Both the position numbers and the translations under genes were made by a program. From positions 1 to 64,000 of the IMG/VR virus record IMGVR_UViG_3300030406_003150: DNA of 64,000 nucleotides; one strand, written 5' to 3'. Within the stretch, counting starts at the first letter, position 1. Each line of letters opens with the position of its first letter. The stretch comes from a virus. The notes under the pieces are model-generated. The model did not search any database, was not told where the DNA came from, and saw only the letters and a list, made by a program, of their open reading frames with translations. Shown here piece by piece: positions 28,748 through 37,067 of this stretch.

Positions 28748-31195
28748 TCAACCTAATAGTGTGTTTGTAATATCTGCTGGTATATCAGAACCCTCTGCTA
28801 TTTCACCTCTCTTGCCTTGACGTTGAGATATAAGCTTGCTCTGCTTCTCCGCTTGCTTATCTATCCTTTCGTCCTTTCTGTTCTCCTTGAGAACTTCAAT
28901 CTTTTCTTTAAACTCTTGATCGTCAGTCTTGAATCCAAGAGTCGCCTGAGCTTTAATTATCTCAATCTCTTTTCTAAACTGATGGCGTACCTGTTCGAGC
29001 TGCGACTCTAACTGAGTTTTAAGCTGCATCTTTTGAGCATCTATCTCTGCCTCCATCTGCATCTCTTGCATCCTAGCTTGAGAAGCAGCCTGAGCAGAAG
29101 CCTGAGCTTGCTGAGCCTGGAACTGAGAATTTTGCGCAGCGATCTGTTGTTGAGAAGCGATTCTCTTTTTCCTTCGGATCACAAGCAAACGCTCAGCTTG
29201 ATTCACATCCTTTATGTTGCGAATAGCTATAGCATCCTCAATATCTATTTCCTTTTGCTGCAAAGAAATCTGTATGTTTTGTTCCAAGTATGCCTTGTCT
29301 TTGTCCTCCATTTCTTTGACTACCTGCACACCAAAGTTGTACATCGGCAAGTTGCTAAACGAAGAAAGGACAGACATATTTTCTTTTCCAATAGCGTTCT
29401 CATAAACCCTATACAAGACAGACTCAGAAGGAAGTATCTGTATGCACTTCACTATGTCTTCGCACACATACTTAAACAACACCATAGAAGCATTAGTGAT
29501 GTCGTATATAGCATTGTTCCCAGCTGCTATAGCTTGCTGCTGAACACCCACGAGTGTATCACCCTTAGGGGTAGAAGCATCCATCATCTCGTTGATTCCC
29601 GTAGTGTCACGGATCATTCGGAGATAGTGGTTGTATAAACCAATCAATTCGTTGATATTTCGAATGCTGTTACCTATCTCTCTGACTGGAGGATTTTGGA
29701 AACCACCTTCTGGGTTCTTGCTTCTGTAGTAGAAGACACCTGTCTGCTCGTATATGTCGTGGAGATCCAAAGGCTGAAGTTCGCCGCCCTTTCCAAGCTG
29801 TACGTTTTCTAGACCTTCGATGTCAATGATCAGTCCGTCAGGCTTGGCCTTTGCGATAGCTTGCTGCAACTTCAAGTGAGTCAACTGCAACATATCGGCA
29901 AAACCCGTGCAACTATCCACCAAAGACTTTGGCATCATGTTGCGGATGTTTGTCGCAACTACAGAATAAGACAGTCTGCACTTAGATATATCATGAATAT
30001 TCTTAGGGATATTCTTGCTCATCCCATAGTTGAAAATCATATCAGAACCGCCCAAGATATAGCTACCACCGTAAACGGTAGCAATTTCCATTTTGTGCGG
30101 TTTTCTTTGAAACACACTCCCCTGTTTAGGCTCATAATTAAAACCCTTCATAAAGAAGTTTACGTTTCCGAACCTGTTCTCCTTCTCTTCGAAATGAATA
30201 CAATCAACAGAGATAAATTCAAAATCTAATATGTTAACCATATACTCATCGTACCCATACTCCTGGCGCATAAGTCGATTGTTGTAAGAGGTCTTGTTTA
30301 ACGCACTAGAATCATTACCGTACTTCCCGCTTACAGTCTTAGCTATCTTTTCAAAGTCGTGCTCTTCTAGTTCATGACCAGCTAACCTTTTTAGCTCTTG
30401 TATGGATACCGTCTTAATGTGACCAGCATAAATTAAATCTTGGAAGGTGGGGTCCTCTGTGTAGCTATGAATAAACTTAGTCGGATCAACGTAATTAGTT
30501 TTGATTCCTTCGTTGGGGTCGTTGGTCCTCTGCACAACAGCCATGCCCAAAGAAACTAAGTCGTTAACACATCGTCTAAAAATATTATCGGTGAAGTTAT
30601 TCCAGGAAAGAGTCATATTGGTTCCAATCTGAGCTGCCACTTCAGCATCAGTCTTGGTGTTTGTACCCAAGAATATTTCTGACTCTTCTAAAGAATCTGG
30701 TAATTCGTCAGGGTCGATGTCGAGAACCAACCCGCTTTTTTCTTTTAGAGCCTTAAGCTTTTCCTTGGCTTGAATCTGTACCTCTACTCTTCTTTTCTTT
30801 TTGTCTTTTTCAGAAGAAGAAAGTGGGTCTACAGCCTCAAGATTGGGGTACGGATTTCTAGAAAGGATTTTGTTTACAACGACACGAACAAACTTTGGAA
30901 GGATAGGAACTGGCGTATAATCCAGATTCATCAAGCTGCCATCACCATCGTTCGGATTCAAAGACCGAAGAAGCTTCTTGTATATGTTGGTGTCTTGATT
31001 ACCGTTAGCGTAATCCCTACTTCTTTCAAAAATAACATTTCTTTTCCCATAAAGAGATGTGGAGCTAGTCATCTTACCCCACTGAGACTCCATCGCTTTT
31101 GCGTATGCAATCCCGTAAGCCTTACTGTTTTTCGTTTCAGTGCTTGCTAACGGATCGGGAAACGAGCCTTTTTTGTTGTCGTTTTTATAATTCAT
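28748..31195 (-). CDS. portal protein, 815 aa
   Basis: The N-terminal region contains ERSRDYANGNQDTNIYKKLL and TPVPILPKFVRVVVNKI, closely reminiscent of the portal proteins of crAss-like and related Bacteroidota phages. The middle is mixed alpha/beta. From about residue 660 the protein turns into long Gln-rich helices (QQIAAQNSQFQAQQAQASAQ), the expected portal barrel. The length (815 aa) is normal for podovirus portals with a barrel. It directly follows the large terminase gene, and a TATATTTG box lies 28 bases before its ATG. Confidence 0.8.
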   Translation of the reverse strand: MNYKNDNKKGSFPDPLASTETKNSKAYGIAYAKAMESQWGKMTSSTSLYGKRNVIFERSRDYANGNQDTNIYKKLLRSLNPNDGDGSLMNLDYTPVPILPKFVRVVVNKILSRNPYPNLEAVDPLSSSEKDKKKRRVEVQIQAKEKLKALKEKSGLVLDIDPDELPDSLEESEIFLGTNTKTDAEVAAQIGTNMTLSWNNFTDNIFRRCVNDLVSLGMAVVQRTNDPNEGIKTNYVDPTKFIHSYTEDPTFQDLIYAGHIKTVSIQELKRLAGHELEEHDFEKIAKTVSGKYGNDSSALNKTSYNNRLMRQEYGYDEYMVNILDFEFISVDCIHFEEKENRFGNVNFFMKGFNYEPKQGSVFQRKPHKMEIATVYGGSYILGGSDMIFNYGMSKNIPKNIHDISKCRLSYSVVATNIRNMMPKSLVDSCTGFADMLQLTHLKLQQAIAKAKPDGLIIDIEGLENVQLGKGGELQPLDLHDIYEQTGVFYYRSKNPEGGFQNPPVREIGNSIRNINELIGLYNHYLRMIRDTTGINEMMDASTPKGDTLVGVQQQAIAAGNNAIYDITNASMVLFKYVCEDIVKCIQILPSESVLYRVYENAIGKENMSVLSSFSNLPMYNFGVQVVKEMEDKDKAYLEQNIQISLQQKEIDIEDAIAIRNIKDVNQAERLLVIRRKKRIASQQQIAAQNSQFQAQQAQASAQAASQARMQEMQMEAEIDAQKMQLKTQLESQLEQVRHQFRKEIEIIKAQATLGFKTDDQEFKEKIEVLKENRKDERIDKQAEKQSKLISQRQGKRGEIAEGSDIPADITNTLLG

Positions 31196-31223
31196 ATTTT
31201 TTAAAGCACAGTAAGCTTGTTTG

Positions 31224-31231
31224 CAAATATA
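31224..31231 (-). promoter_or_regulatory. TATATTTG box before the portal gene
   Basis: TATATTTGC on the minus strand, 28 bases before the ATG at 31195 and 8 bases after the terminase stop. No -33 TTG at 18-base spacing. Confidence 0.4.
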
Positions 31232-31239
31232 GCAAATCG

Positions 31240-33369
31240 TTAATTGACCTTATATTTTCTAAAAAACACACGATCATTGAAATTAGATTCCTTCTTTTGT
31301 TTTTGTTTCTGACAGCCTAACAATGCAAGACCAGAACTAATAGTCAAGTCATATTTAGTTCTCTTATCTATCTTAAATCCTATCCAGTCCTCTAACGTTG
31401 TATTAAAATACATCTTTCCCACTTCGCCAGTTTCGTAGTTTACTCCAACGTGTTCATGGATATACTTCTCTATAGATTGAGCATGAGCCTGTATTACGTC
31501 CTGAGAGTTAGATGGAATCCCTTTTGTTTTCACATTTGTGTGTGAAGAAGTACTAAGCAGATGCTTAGGTCTGTCCATCAAGTAACCGTCGTAACCCCTT
31601 GACTCAAAGTATCTTACAATACCATACTTGTTGTTCTCTACAAGCAAAGGGTATCCGTAGTAGAAAGCACACATCAAGACGTCCTCATAAAATATACTGG
31701 CTAGATCTGGGCGTGAAGCATATTCTACAACAAACATGTTTGAGGGGCGATTCATAGAAAACTTGTTGTACATGTGGAGCGCACCTTTAGAGCCTCTGTT
31801 GTCTACAGTAGCATCTAGGTCGTAAGAGTCAACCCCACCACAACCATATTCAGGGAAAGGCGCAACTCTTTTCCCTCTGTCCAGTTTGGATATATTTCTT
31901 TCATTTGGATCTGGCATCCAGCATACCTTGAACCTGCCGTTAGGGGTGGGAGAGAACACCACCTCTTTATCTTTTTCTTTCCAAGTAAAGTTTCCTGTAA
32001 CTACAGGATTTGGGAATAGCTCGTCGTTGTGTTCTATCTGCTGATAAATCTTACCTATGTTGAAAAGGCTACCCTCAATGCTGTCCCTGAAGGCTTCGTC
32101 TTCGGTAAAAGGAAACTGCCTAGTTATCTCGTTAAGTTCAGAAGGGTCATCCTTAAAAGACTTCCTCTCATTTTTTAAATAAGACTTACTACCCAAATCA
32201 ATGACCTCACCATCGATACCTATTACGTCACCATGTATGTGTACGGTTTGGGAAGGATCTTCAACTACAGCATTTCCATACTGATCAAAGAAACCTTCTA
32301 ACGCTTCGTATGCAGGAATAAATATTCTGTAAAGACCCGACCTAGTTCTTCCGTTGGCGTTTCTCTGATTAGGATCTGAATCATTCCATAAACCTTTATA
32401 CTCTTTACCGCCTTTGTTCATAGGGTTGACAGTAGAGCCAACAATTGCCTTTCCGACAATCCTCTTACCTACAATCAAGCAAGTCCTTTCTATCCTCCAA
32501 GCTTCACGAATGTCTGTAGGCTTCTCCCACTTGCCTGCCTCGTCCAAGTAAAGCATATGCAGCTTCTCACCATCATATGCGTTGTTCGTGGTGTTCTTCC
32601 AGTTGATGACTGTATTAAGGGCATCACCACGGTAAGACGTCTTGTTGTTTTTCGTAATTCTTTTTGATGGCTCACGGAAAGCCAGCTCCATACGGGGGTT
32701 GGTGGTACCGTCCTGGATAGGCTTGAAGAAGAAGGGGTAGCCTCTAAAAATAGAGACTACTTTTTTCATGAAGATGTTTTCCTGAGCATCTTTACCAGTC
32801 TTTGACTGAATGCCCAACAACTTCTCTTTAACTTGACTAGCTTCGTCCACAAGGACAGCAGAGCATATATTAGTGTAGCCAGAACGACGACACTTAGTAT
32901 AAAGCTGACCGAAACAACGGGGATCAGCTTCGCAAGCAGCCATGTGGAGAAAGATTTCTCTTTGGAAAGCGAGGTATGATGGGTATCCGATATCAATTTT
33001 AGACCATTGTAGAAACATATAGTGTCTCCCTGTAATATACGTAGGGACCCCATTGTTGTAAAACCAAACGCCGTTCCTCCTGCGTTGAAACTCTTTCTCG
33101 ATGTATACACGAAACTTTGACCGAAACTCGGCAGGCTTCTCGAACCACTCATCCATACTTCGAATCCTTTGCAGTTCTTCGGGCATAGGCAAGCGCCTCC
33201 ACAGCTGCAACTCCTTTGGCTCTTCATGGAAGAGTATTTCAGATCGCTTTGGTTTTTTTGGTAGCACAATAAGTAGCCCACTCGATTCGAAGTGATTTCC
33301 CTCTGTGCCGTTAGGGTCGATCTTAATCCCTTTAGTTTCATAACCATCTATATCTATAAGTACAGACAT
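31240..33369 (-). CDS. terL: terminase large subunit, 709 aa
   Basis: ATP-driven DNA packaging motor. A Walker-A-like CRRSGYTN lies near residue 160 and the Walker B MLYLDEAG near residue 275, followed by a GSTVNPMNKGG coupling segment. The nuclease domain begins with GGVDSYDLDAT near residue 513 (acidic metal ligands). The frame is open to 33387 within the tRNA, but MSVLIDIDGYE at 33369 is chosen as start because it avoids overlapping the mature tRNA. It is the first large gene after the tRNA pair and is followed by the portal gene. Confidence 0.88.
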   Translation of the reverse strand: MSVLIDIDGYETKGIKIDPNGTEGNHFESSGLLIVLPKKPKRSEILFHEEPKELQLWRRLPMPEELQRIRSMDEWFEKPAEFRSKFRVYIEKEFQRRRNGVWFYNNGVPTYITGRHYMFLQWSKIDIGYPSYLAFQREIFLHMAACEADPRCFGQLYTKCRRSGYTNICSAVLVDEASQVKEKLLGIQSKTGKDAQENIFMKKVVSIFRGYPFFFKPIQDGTTNPRMELAFREPSKRITKNNKTSYRGDALNTVINWKNTTNNAYDGEKLHMLYLDEAGKWEKPTDIREAWRIERTCLIVGKRIVGKAIVGSTVNPMNKGGKEYKGLWNDSDPNQRNANGRTRSGLYRIFIPAYEALEGFFDQYGNAVVEDPSQTVHIHGDVIGIDGEVIDLGSKSYLKNERKSFKDDPSELNEITRQFPFTEDEAFRDSIEGSLFNIGKIYQQIEHNDELFPNPVVTGNFTWKEKDKEVVFSPTPNGRFKVCWMPDPNERNISKLDRGKRVAPFPEYGCGGVDSYDLDATVDNRGSKGALHMYNKFSMNRPSNMFVVEYASRPDLASIFYEDVLMCAFYYGYPLLVENNKYGIVRYFESRGYDGYLMDRPKHLLSTSSHTNVKTKGIPSNSQDVIQAHAQSIEKYIHEHVGVNYETGEVGKMYFNTTLEDWIGFKIDKRTKYDLTISSGLALLGCQKQKQKKESNFNDRVFFRKYKVN

Positions 33370-33382
33370 TGAATTTAATTTG

Positions 33383-33456
33383 TACACCCGACAGGATTCG
33401 AACCTGTGACCGTCTGCTTAGAAGGCAGATGCTCTATCCAACTGAGCTACGAGTGC
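33383..33456 (-). tRNA. tRNA-Arg (anticodon TCT)
   Basis: A full cloverleaf on the minus strand: 7-bp acceptor GCACTCG / CGGGTGT (one G-U at each of two positions), D-arm AGCTCAGTTGGATAGAGC, anticodon loop CTTCTAA (TCT), T-arm with GGTTCGAATCC, discriminator A. No encoded CCA (ACA AAT follows). It reads AGA/AGG codons. The 3' end of the HNH gene overlaps its first 10 bases: the HNH stop TAG is the TAG at tRNA positions 8-10. The terminase start is 14 bases downstream. Confidence 0.95.
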
Positions 33457-33791
33457 ATTCGCTCATGTGTTTTTTTACGATGGCAATTTGCACACCTTAT
33501 CTCACACTTTCTTATTTCGTCTTTTATTGTTTTTATGCTGTAATAGTTAGAAACCATATCAGCTATTGCCCTTCTCTTTTCTCCTTTTACGTGATCAAAC
33601 TCAAGGACCACTGGGTCTGACTCCCCGCAATCCACACAGCTGAACATTCTTTTTACTCGGTCTACAAAAGCTTTGTTCTTTTTTCTTTGCCTTCTGTTTC
33701 TAGCCGAGCTTCTAGAGATTATTTTCTCTTTGTTTTCTCGGTAGTGTTTAGCTGCCGCCTTAGCCTGATCTTTTTTGCTTTTGTATGGCAC
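33447..33791 (-). CDS. HNH homing endonuclease, 114 aa
   Basis: A Lys/Arg-rich N-terminal half precedes an HNH module: CVDCGESDP (about residue 51), VLEFDHVKGEKR (about 67, the central HNH Asp-His) and CEIRCANCHRKKTH (about 95-108). Two CxxC pairs suggest a structural zinc. It would make a site-specific double-strand break and spread its own gene. The GTG start lies four bases after the 3' end of tRNA-Met and its last ten bases lie inside tRNA-Arg, so the gene fills the gap between the two tRNAs. Confidence 0.85.
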   Translation of the reverse strand: MPYKSKKDQAKAAAKHYRENKEKIISRSSARNRRQRKKNKAFVDRVKRMFSCVDCGESDPVVLEFDHVKGEKRRAIADMVSNYYSIKTIKDEIRKCEIRCANCHRKKTHERMHS

Positions 33792-33795
33792 CGTG

Positions 33796-33867
33796 TGCTC
33801 TCTATTGGATTCGAACCAATGACCTACGAATTATGAGTTCGCTGCTCTACCGCTGAGCTAAGAGAGC
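33796..33867 (-). tRNA. tRNA with CAT anticodon (Met or Ile2)
   Basis: Cloverleaf on the minus strand: perfect 7-bp acceptor GCTCTCT / AGAGAGC, D-arm AGCTCAGCGGTAGAGC, anticodon stem GCGAA/TTCGT with loop CTCATAA (CAT), T-arm TTGGTTCGAATCCAA, discriminator A, no encoded CCA. The absence of a C1-A72 mismatch argues against initiator tRNA. It could be elongator Met, or an Ile tRNA whose C34 is modified to lysidine; sequence alone cannot decide. Confidence 0.93.
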
Positions 33868-33948
33868 TTGAAGTTGACGATAGAGTGACCAGAAGTAACG
33901 TTTTGACTGCTAAAATCATAATCACCCCAATATATTAAGCCAGTGGGT

Positions 33949-34242
33949 TTACTTGGAGAATTTTTCTGCGAATCCTCCTGAGTAGTCTTTGTCTTGTTCG
34001 ATTTCTCCATTTGCTTGTAGCTCTTTAACCATTTGTTCTAATCTCTGGCGCTCTACCAGAAGTTCTTTACAATCCACAGCAGTCTGCTTTATTGACTGCA
34101 ATTCTGCTTTTCGAGCAGAGCCACCAGCCTCTGGATCAACAGGCTTTTTGATTTCCTCAATCATATTGTTGATCGCAACCTCCATACTAGACATAAGTCG
34201 TCTAGCCGCACTGACAGTAGTAAACTTAGTCGAACGGCTCAT
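33949..34242 (-). CDS. terminase small subunit candidate, 97 aa
   Basis: Start set at the ATG at 34242 (MSRSTKFTTVSAARRLMSS); the longer frame overlaps the previous gene. The protein is helical and charged with a coiled-coil-like stretch (LLVERQRLEQMVKELQANG). It precedes the tRNA pair and terL, where small terminases usually lie, and no other candidate is visible. There is no recognisable HTH, so the call is mainly from context. Confidence 0.4.
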   Translation of the reverse strand: MSRSTKFTTVSAARRLMSSMEVAINNMIEEIKKPVDPEAGGSARKAELQSIKQTAVDCKELLVERQRLEQMVKELQANGEIEQDKDYSGGFAEKFSK

Positions 34243-34537
34243 CTCCAATCCAGTATGTTCCGTACTGAGAGCAGTACACAAATACAGGCGTACGCTCACC
34301 CACATATGACCCACCTATATTGAACTCGAAATGCTCAATAGCATCTTCACGAGTCATATCATCATCCCTACAAAGGATGTCAATGATTTGGTCAATATCG
34401 TAAACGGCTTTTGGTTCTGACCCATGTGTCATTCCTATCAACGCTTCATCGAAACCATCGGCGATAAGACACTCGTTTTGCTCCAGAGCAGACATAAGCT
34501 CGTCTGCCTTTCTTTTTTCAGAGGCAATCATAGTCAT
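34226..34537 (-). CDS. conserved phage protein of unknown function, 103 aa
   Basis: Begins MTMIASEKRKADELM and contains ECLIADGFDEALIGM, then YDIDQIIDILCRDDDMTRED and a C-terminal FEFNIGGSYVGERTPVFVY. This pattern is recalled from many unrelated phages as a small conserved protein without assigned function. Acidic; overlaps the following gene by 17 bases, so translation is coupled. It lies in the block between GroES-like and terminase genes. Confidence 0.6.
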   Translation of the reverse strand: MTMIASEKRKADELMSALEQNECLIADGFDEALIGMTHGSEPKAVYDIDQIIDILCRDDDMTREDAIEHFEFNIGGSYVGERTPVFVYCSQYGTYWIGDEPFD

Positions 34538-34547
34538 ATTAATTAAA

Positions 34548-35132
34548 TTATCTTTCAACATACATCAAGTCTTCAAGGCGGGTTCTGTAATATTCCTTCC
34601 CATCTATCTTGATGCGATAGTCTCGGTTCTCTTTGAACCCCACTACGTCGCCGACCTCTAGCCCTAGCGCTTCAATCCCAGAAGACGTAAATGCGACTTT
34701 ACCTCTTGTTGTTGGTTTCTCTGTAAGTTTAACAACTTCGATAATTTCCGATTCTTGAACTTCCTCTTCTTCGATGGGTTCAAGAAGGCTCCAACCCGCA
34801 AGAGGTTGGATAGCACCAGTACTGCCACTTTTAAAGCCAATAGCTTGATTATTGATAGCGTGGTCTTGATCGTACCTGACAAGGTAGTGATTATCACTGC
34901 CAGTAAGTGGTTGACCTTCGTTGATAACCACGAGATGGTGGAAGTACAGCGTGTCGCCAGGCTCGACACCAGTTTCGTACTTGAACGGGACAGCCACGAC
35001 AGGGCCTTCTGTAACTCTGTTTTCAAACTCATTGAATCTATTGTCTATGTACAACTCTAAACCACCAGACGTAGTGATGGTGTCGTTTATCGTCCTGTCT
35101 AATTCGACGACAAACAAATTAAATGTTTTCAT
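34548..35132 (-). CDS. GroES-like co-chaperonin, 194 aa
   Basis: The N-terminal half has the Hsp10 pattern: a strand (NLFVVELDRTINDTI), a mobile-loop-like segment (TTSGGLELYIDNRFNE), GPVVAVPFKYETGVEPGDTL and FHHLVV. The C-terminal part closes with GDVVGFKENRDYRIKIDGK and YYRTRLEDLMYV. Phage co-chaperonins such as T4 gp31 cap host GroEL to fold the capsid protein, and this gene sits upstream of the structural genes on the same strand. At 194 aa it is twice the length of bacterial GroES, with an acidic insert (EPIEEEEVQESEI) in the middle. Confidence 0.7.
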   Translation of the reverse strand: MKTFNLFVVELDRTINDTITTSGGLELYIDNRFNEFENRVTEGPVVAVPFKYETGVEPGDTLYFHHLVVINEGQPLTGSDNHYLVRYDQDHAINNQAIGFKSGSTGAIQPLAGWSLLEPIEEEEVQESEIIEVVKLTEKPTTRGKVAFTSSGIEALGLEVGDVVGFKENRDYRIKIDGKEYYRTRLEDLMYVER

Positions 35133-35142
35133 TAATTAAAAT

Positions 35143-35478
35143 TTAGTAACCCCCACCGCCACTTCCTCCGCTAGGGGTAGTTGTAGGAGTAGTTTGCATT
35201 GGAATATTCTGTGTTCTTACTGGAGGCGTGTACCTTACAGGCGGGATTACGATTGGCAATCTCCTTTCAATGACTGGCGTTGGAATCTCTGCCTGTCTAT
35301 TCGCTACACTTTGTCTAGACTTTGAACTTACAGGTTCAAGAATAGCGTGAAACCTATCTACATGAACAGCACCCACCATAGCACCCTTCTTGGGGTGGAC
35401 ATGGTAGTAACCTCTGTATCTTCTGCCATTAGGCAGCTTGAACTCCGATCCGTCTGTATAAAGGTTTTCTGTTGCCAT
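35143..35478 (-). CDS. small virion-like protein, 111 aa
   Basis: The N-terminal half (LYTDGSEFKLPNGRRYRGYY, HVHPKKGAMVGAVHV) matches a small conserved protein pattern seen in many phages next to structural genes. The C-terminal half is Pro/Thr/Gly-rich and unstructured, ending in a Gly-rich tail. The ATG at 35478 overlaps the previous TGA (TGATG). Function unknown; possibly a virion component. Confidence 0.6.
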   Translation of the reverse strand: MATENLYTDGSEFKLPNGRRYRGYYHVHPKKGAMVGAVHVDRFHAILEPVSSKSRQSVANRQAEIPTPVIERRLPIVIPPVRYTPPVRTQNIPMQTTPTTTPSGGSGGGGY

Positions 35479-35714
35479 CAAAAATTAAGATCAAATTCTA
35501 AAACACATGACATCTCATCTATGCTCTTCCATAGCATGGTGCCTTCATCGTTCTCAATGTAGATCAAATAACGTTGCTTACCAAACTTGTGAAGATGTCT
35601 GTCGTCTTCTACGATAGCAGACACTTCTCCAGATCCAGCTCGCATACCTACATAATAAGCCATTCCGTTCTTGGGGTCTTTGCCGACCACAATCTTTCTA
35701 ATAAGTCCTTCCAT
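35478..35714 (-). CDS. hypothetical phage protein, 78 aa
   Basis: A small mixed alpha/beta protein (LIRKIVVGKDPKNGMAYYVG, QRYLIYIENDEGTMLWKS). Its start overlaps the stop of the 98-aa gene and its stop overlaps the start of the 111-aa gene, which supports it as a real, coupled gene. No family recognised. Confidence 0.55.
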   Translation of the reverse strand: MEGLIRKIVVGKDPKNGMAYYVGMRAGSGEVSAIVEDDRHLHKFGKQRYLIYIENDEGTMLWKSIDEMSCVLEFDLNF

Positions 35715-36010
35715 TAGTTTAATGATATTCCCAATCCACCCAACAGGTCATCAAGAGGGTCGTCGTCTTTGTAGGCATTATCCATTATGGTCTTCACAGT
35801 TTCTAGCTCTTGCCTGTCTTGGATATTGAAGCTGTACATAGTCTTCATCTCAGCTTCCGTATCCCCCACTTCTATAGCGTCGTAATCTATTACTCCGATT
35901 ACAATAGAAGCAACGGTCCTATCCTTCATATCAAACTCCTCGATAGTCTCTTCCATCTTTTTTACAAGGCTGTACAATTCAGCAAAGAAGAGGGTCTCGT
36001 TGGGGCTCAT
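35714..36010 (-). CDS. acidic hypothetical phage protein, 98 aa
   Basis: Strongly acidic and helical at the start (ELYSLVKKMEETIEEFDMKD), with a short C-terminal DDPLDDLLGGLGISLN that resembles a peptide for binding another protein. A TATATTTG box lies 19 bases before the ATG, and the gene is divergent from the plus-strand winged-helix gene. It opens the block that runs to the GroES-like gene. Function unknown. Confidence 0.55.
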   Translation of the reverse strand: MSPNETLFFAELYSLVKKMEETIEEFDMKDRTVASIVIGVIDYDAIEVGDTEAEMKTMYSFNIQDRQELETVKTIMDNAYKDDDPLDDLLGGLGISLN

Positions 36011-36029
36011 GTTGTAAATTCGTTTGACT

Positions 36030-36037
36030 CAAATATA
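36030..36037 (-). promoter_or_regulatory. TATATTTG box in the divergent gap
   Basis: TATATTTG on the minus strand, 19 bases upstream of the ATG at 36010. It lies in the 40-base gap between this gene and the divergent plus-strand gene at 36051, a good place for control of both. Confidence 0.4.
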
Positions 36038-36050
36038 CGACAGAATAGAG

Positions 36051-36470
36051 ATGCCAAAATCGACAGTTAAGAAGAAGCGGATGTTTAGAGATGTGTCTAA
36101 ACTACCTAGTAAATACGTAAAGCAAAACCACCTTAAAAATCTAAGGACAGCTATGAACGAGTTCTTAGAAGACAACCCTAGCCTGACTAGAGGATATATT
36201 TATTTTATGCTGTACGCTTACGACCTAGAGTTTTTCACTATCTCTTGGGCAGCGGAGAACTACCAGATGAGTAAAGGCAATCTAGCTGACAGGATCATAT
36301 ACCCGCTGATGAGCCTTGGGTATATCTATAAGGTGTTTGATAAACTTAGCCCTTCTCAGACTCTAGAGGATCACTTGTTCCGTGATGAAACAAAGTATAA
36401 CTACAGAGTTCGTTATGGGCTGTCGCAGAAAGGTAGGCTAGCGGTACAGCGTTTCTACAATTCTCTTTAG
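36051..36470 (+). CDS. winged-helix-like protein, 139 aa
   Basis: The ATG at 36051 (MPKSTVKKKRMFRDVSKL) is preferred over an in-frame TTG at 36024. A basic N-terminus precedes a MarR-like arrangement: YIYFMLYAYDLEFFTISWAA, a helix YQMSKGNLADRIIYPLMSLG (recognition-helix position), a wing-like YIYKVFDKLSPSQTLEDH, and a final YGLSQKGRLAVQRFYNSL as in MarR/PadR C-termini. It is the only plus-strand gene inside the late block, divergent from 36010 and convergent with 36467. A regulator of the early-late switch is a reasonable guess; the DNA target is unknown. Confidence 0.6.
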   Translation: MPKSTVKKKRMFRDVSKLPSKYVKQNHLKNLRTAMNEFLEDNPSLTRGYIYFMLYAYDLEFFTISWAAENYQMSKGNLADRIIYPLMSLGYIYKVFDKLSPSQTLEDHLFRDETKYNYRVRYGLSQKGRLAVQRFYNSL

Positions 36471-36601
36471 CGGCCTTGACCACGATAAGCTTTCTTGTAG
36501 CTTTTGCTTTGCTTGTTGCTAGACGTCTTCGTCTTAGCGTGTACCCCTGGCCGCTTTTTTTTGCTGTCGCCAGGAGCGTAGTTAAATACTTGCTTAGGCA
36601 T
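36467..36601 (-). CDS. small conserved basic protein, 44 aa
   Basis: An ATG-started 44-codon frame with the sequence MPKQVFNYAPGDSKKKRPGV then HAKTKTSSNKQSKSYKKAYR and GQGR. The KRPGVHAKTKTS...YKKAYRGQGR pattern is recalled from many podovirus genomes. It overlaps the end of the endolysin gene by eight bases and the end of the convergent winged-helix gene by four. Highly basic and probably disordered; function unknown. Confidence 0.65.
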   Translation of the reverse strand: MPKQVFNYAPGDSKKKRPGVHAKTKTSSNKQSKSYKKAYRGQGR

Positions 36602-37064
36602 TTTCTACTGTGTAGTAAACTCTATTCTTTTCGTCTCTGCGGGCTCGCTTAATCTGTTTGCGATTCTGTCCCACAGACTTATATGAGATATGCACCCAGT
36701 TGGGTTCTTCATCATCCCCGAACTCCCAGATCATTTGGTCCCACACGAGGTTGTCTTTCACGAAGTTGAAGATATCTGCATTCGTGATGCGTCCGTATAC
36801 GTCGGCATCCAGGTCGAGCGCCTCGCCCACCATGTGCTGAGAGTACTTACTCCCGCCGATGGCTTTGTTTAGCTGCTTCCCTCTGTATCCAGAGCTCACG
36901 GCGATAGGCACACCGAAGTGATCGCGGATAGGTTGGAATACATTCTCTGCTACGGCCTTGAGGTTTTCGATCTCCCAGTCTTCTGGGGTGTTGTCAATAC
37001 CGAGGCGGCTGGCCGTGTTTGACTTTACGACCTCCTTCAGTGATAGGTTTTTGCTTAACTGCAT
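36594..37064 (-). CDS. peptidase M15 family endolysin, 156 aa
   Basis: A zinc D-Ala-D-Ala-type peptidase that cuts peptidoglycan cross-links. The zinc ligands are visible as H77 and D84 in SQHMVGEALDLD and H125 in WVHIS, with SSGYRGKQLN as the conserved strand and catalytic Asp/Glu near 118-120. At 156 aa it is a typical single-domain phage M15_3 enzyme. No signal peptide is seen, so a holin would be needed; the two holin-like genes are far away at 77-505 and 53536-53970. A T-rich tract rather than a Shine-Dalgarno site precedes the ATG. Confidence 0.88.
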   Translation of the reverse strand: MQLSKNLSLKEVVKSNTASRLGIDNTPEDWEIENLKAVAENVFQPIRDHFGVPIAVSSGYRGKQLNKAIGGSKYSQHMVGEALDLDADVYGRITNADIFNFVKDNLVWDQMIWEFGDDEEPNWVHISYKSVGQNRKQIKRARRDEKNRVYYTVENA

Positions 37065-37067
37065 TTT

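Noticed and set aside
33369-33620. Plus-strand frame covering the tRNA-Arg gene
   Set aside because: It is antisense to a tRNA and the HNH gene and begins inside the terminase start region.
33383-33867. Prophage attachment site at the tRNAs
   Set aside because: Both tRNAs are complete and lie inside the late operon, no integrase was found, and no duplicated tRNA end was seen.
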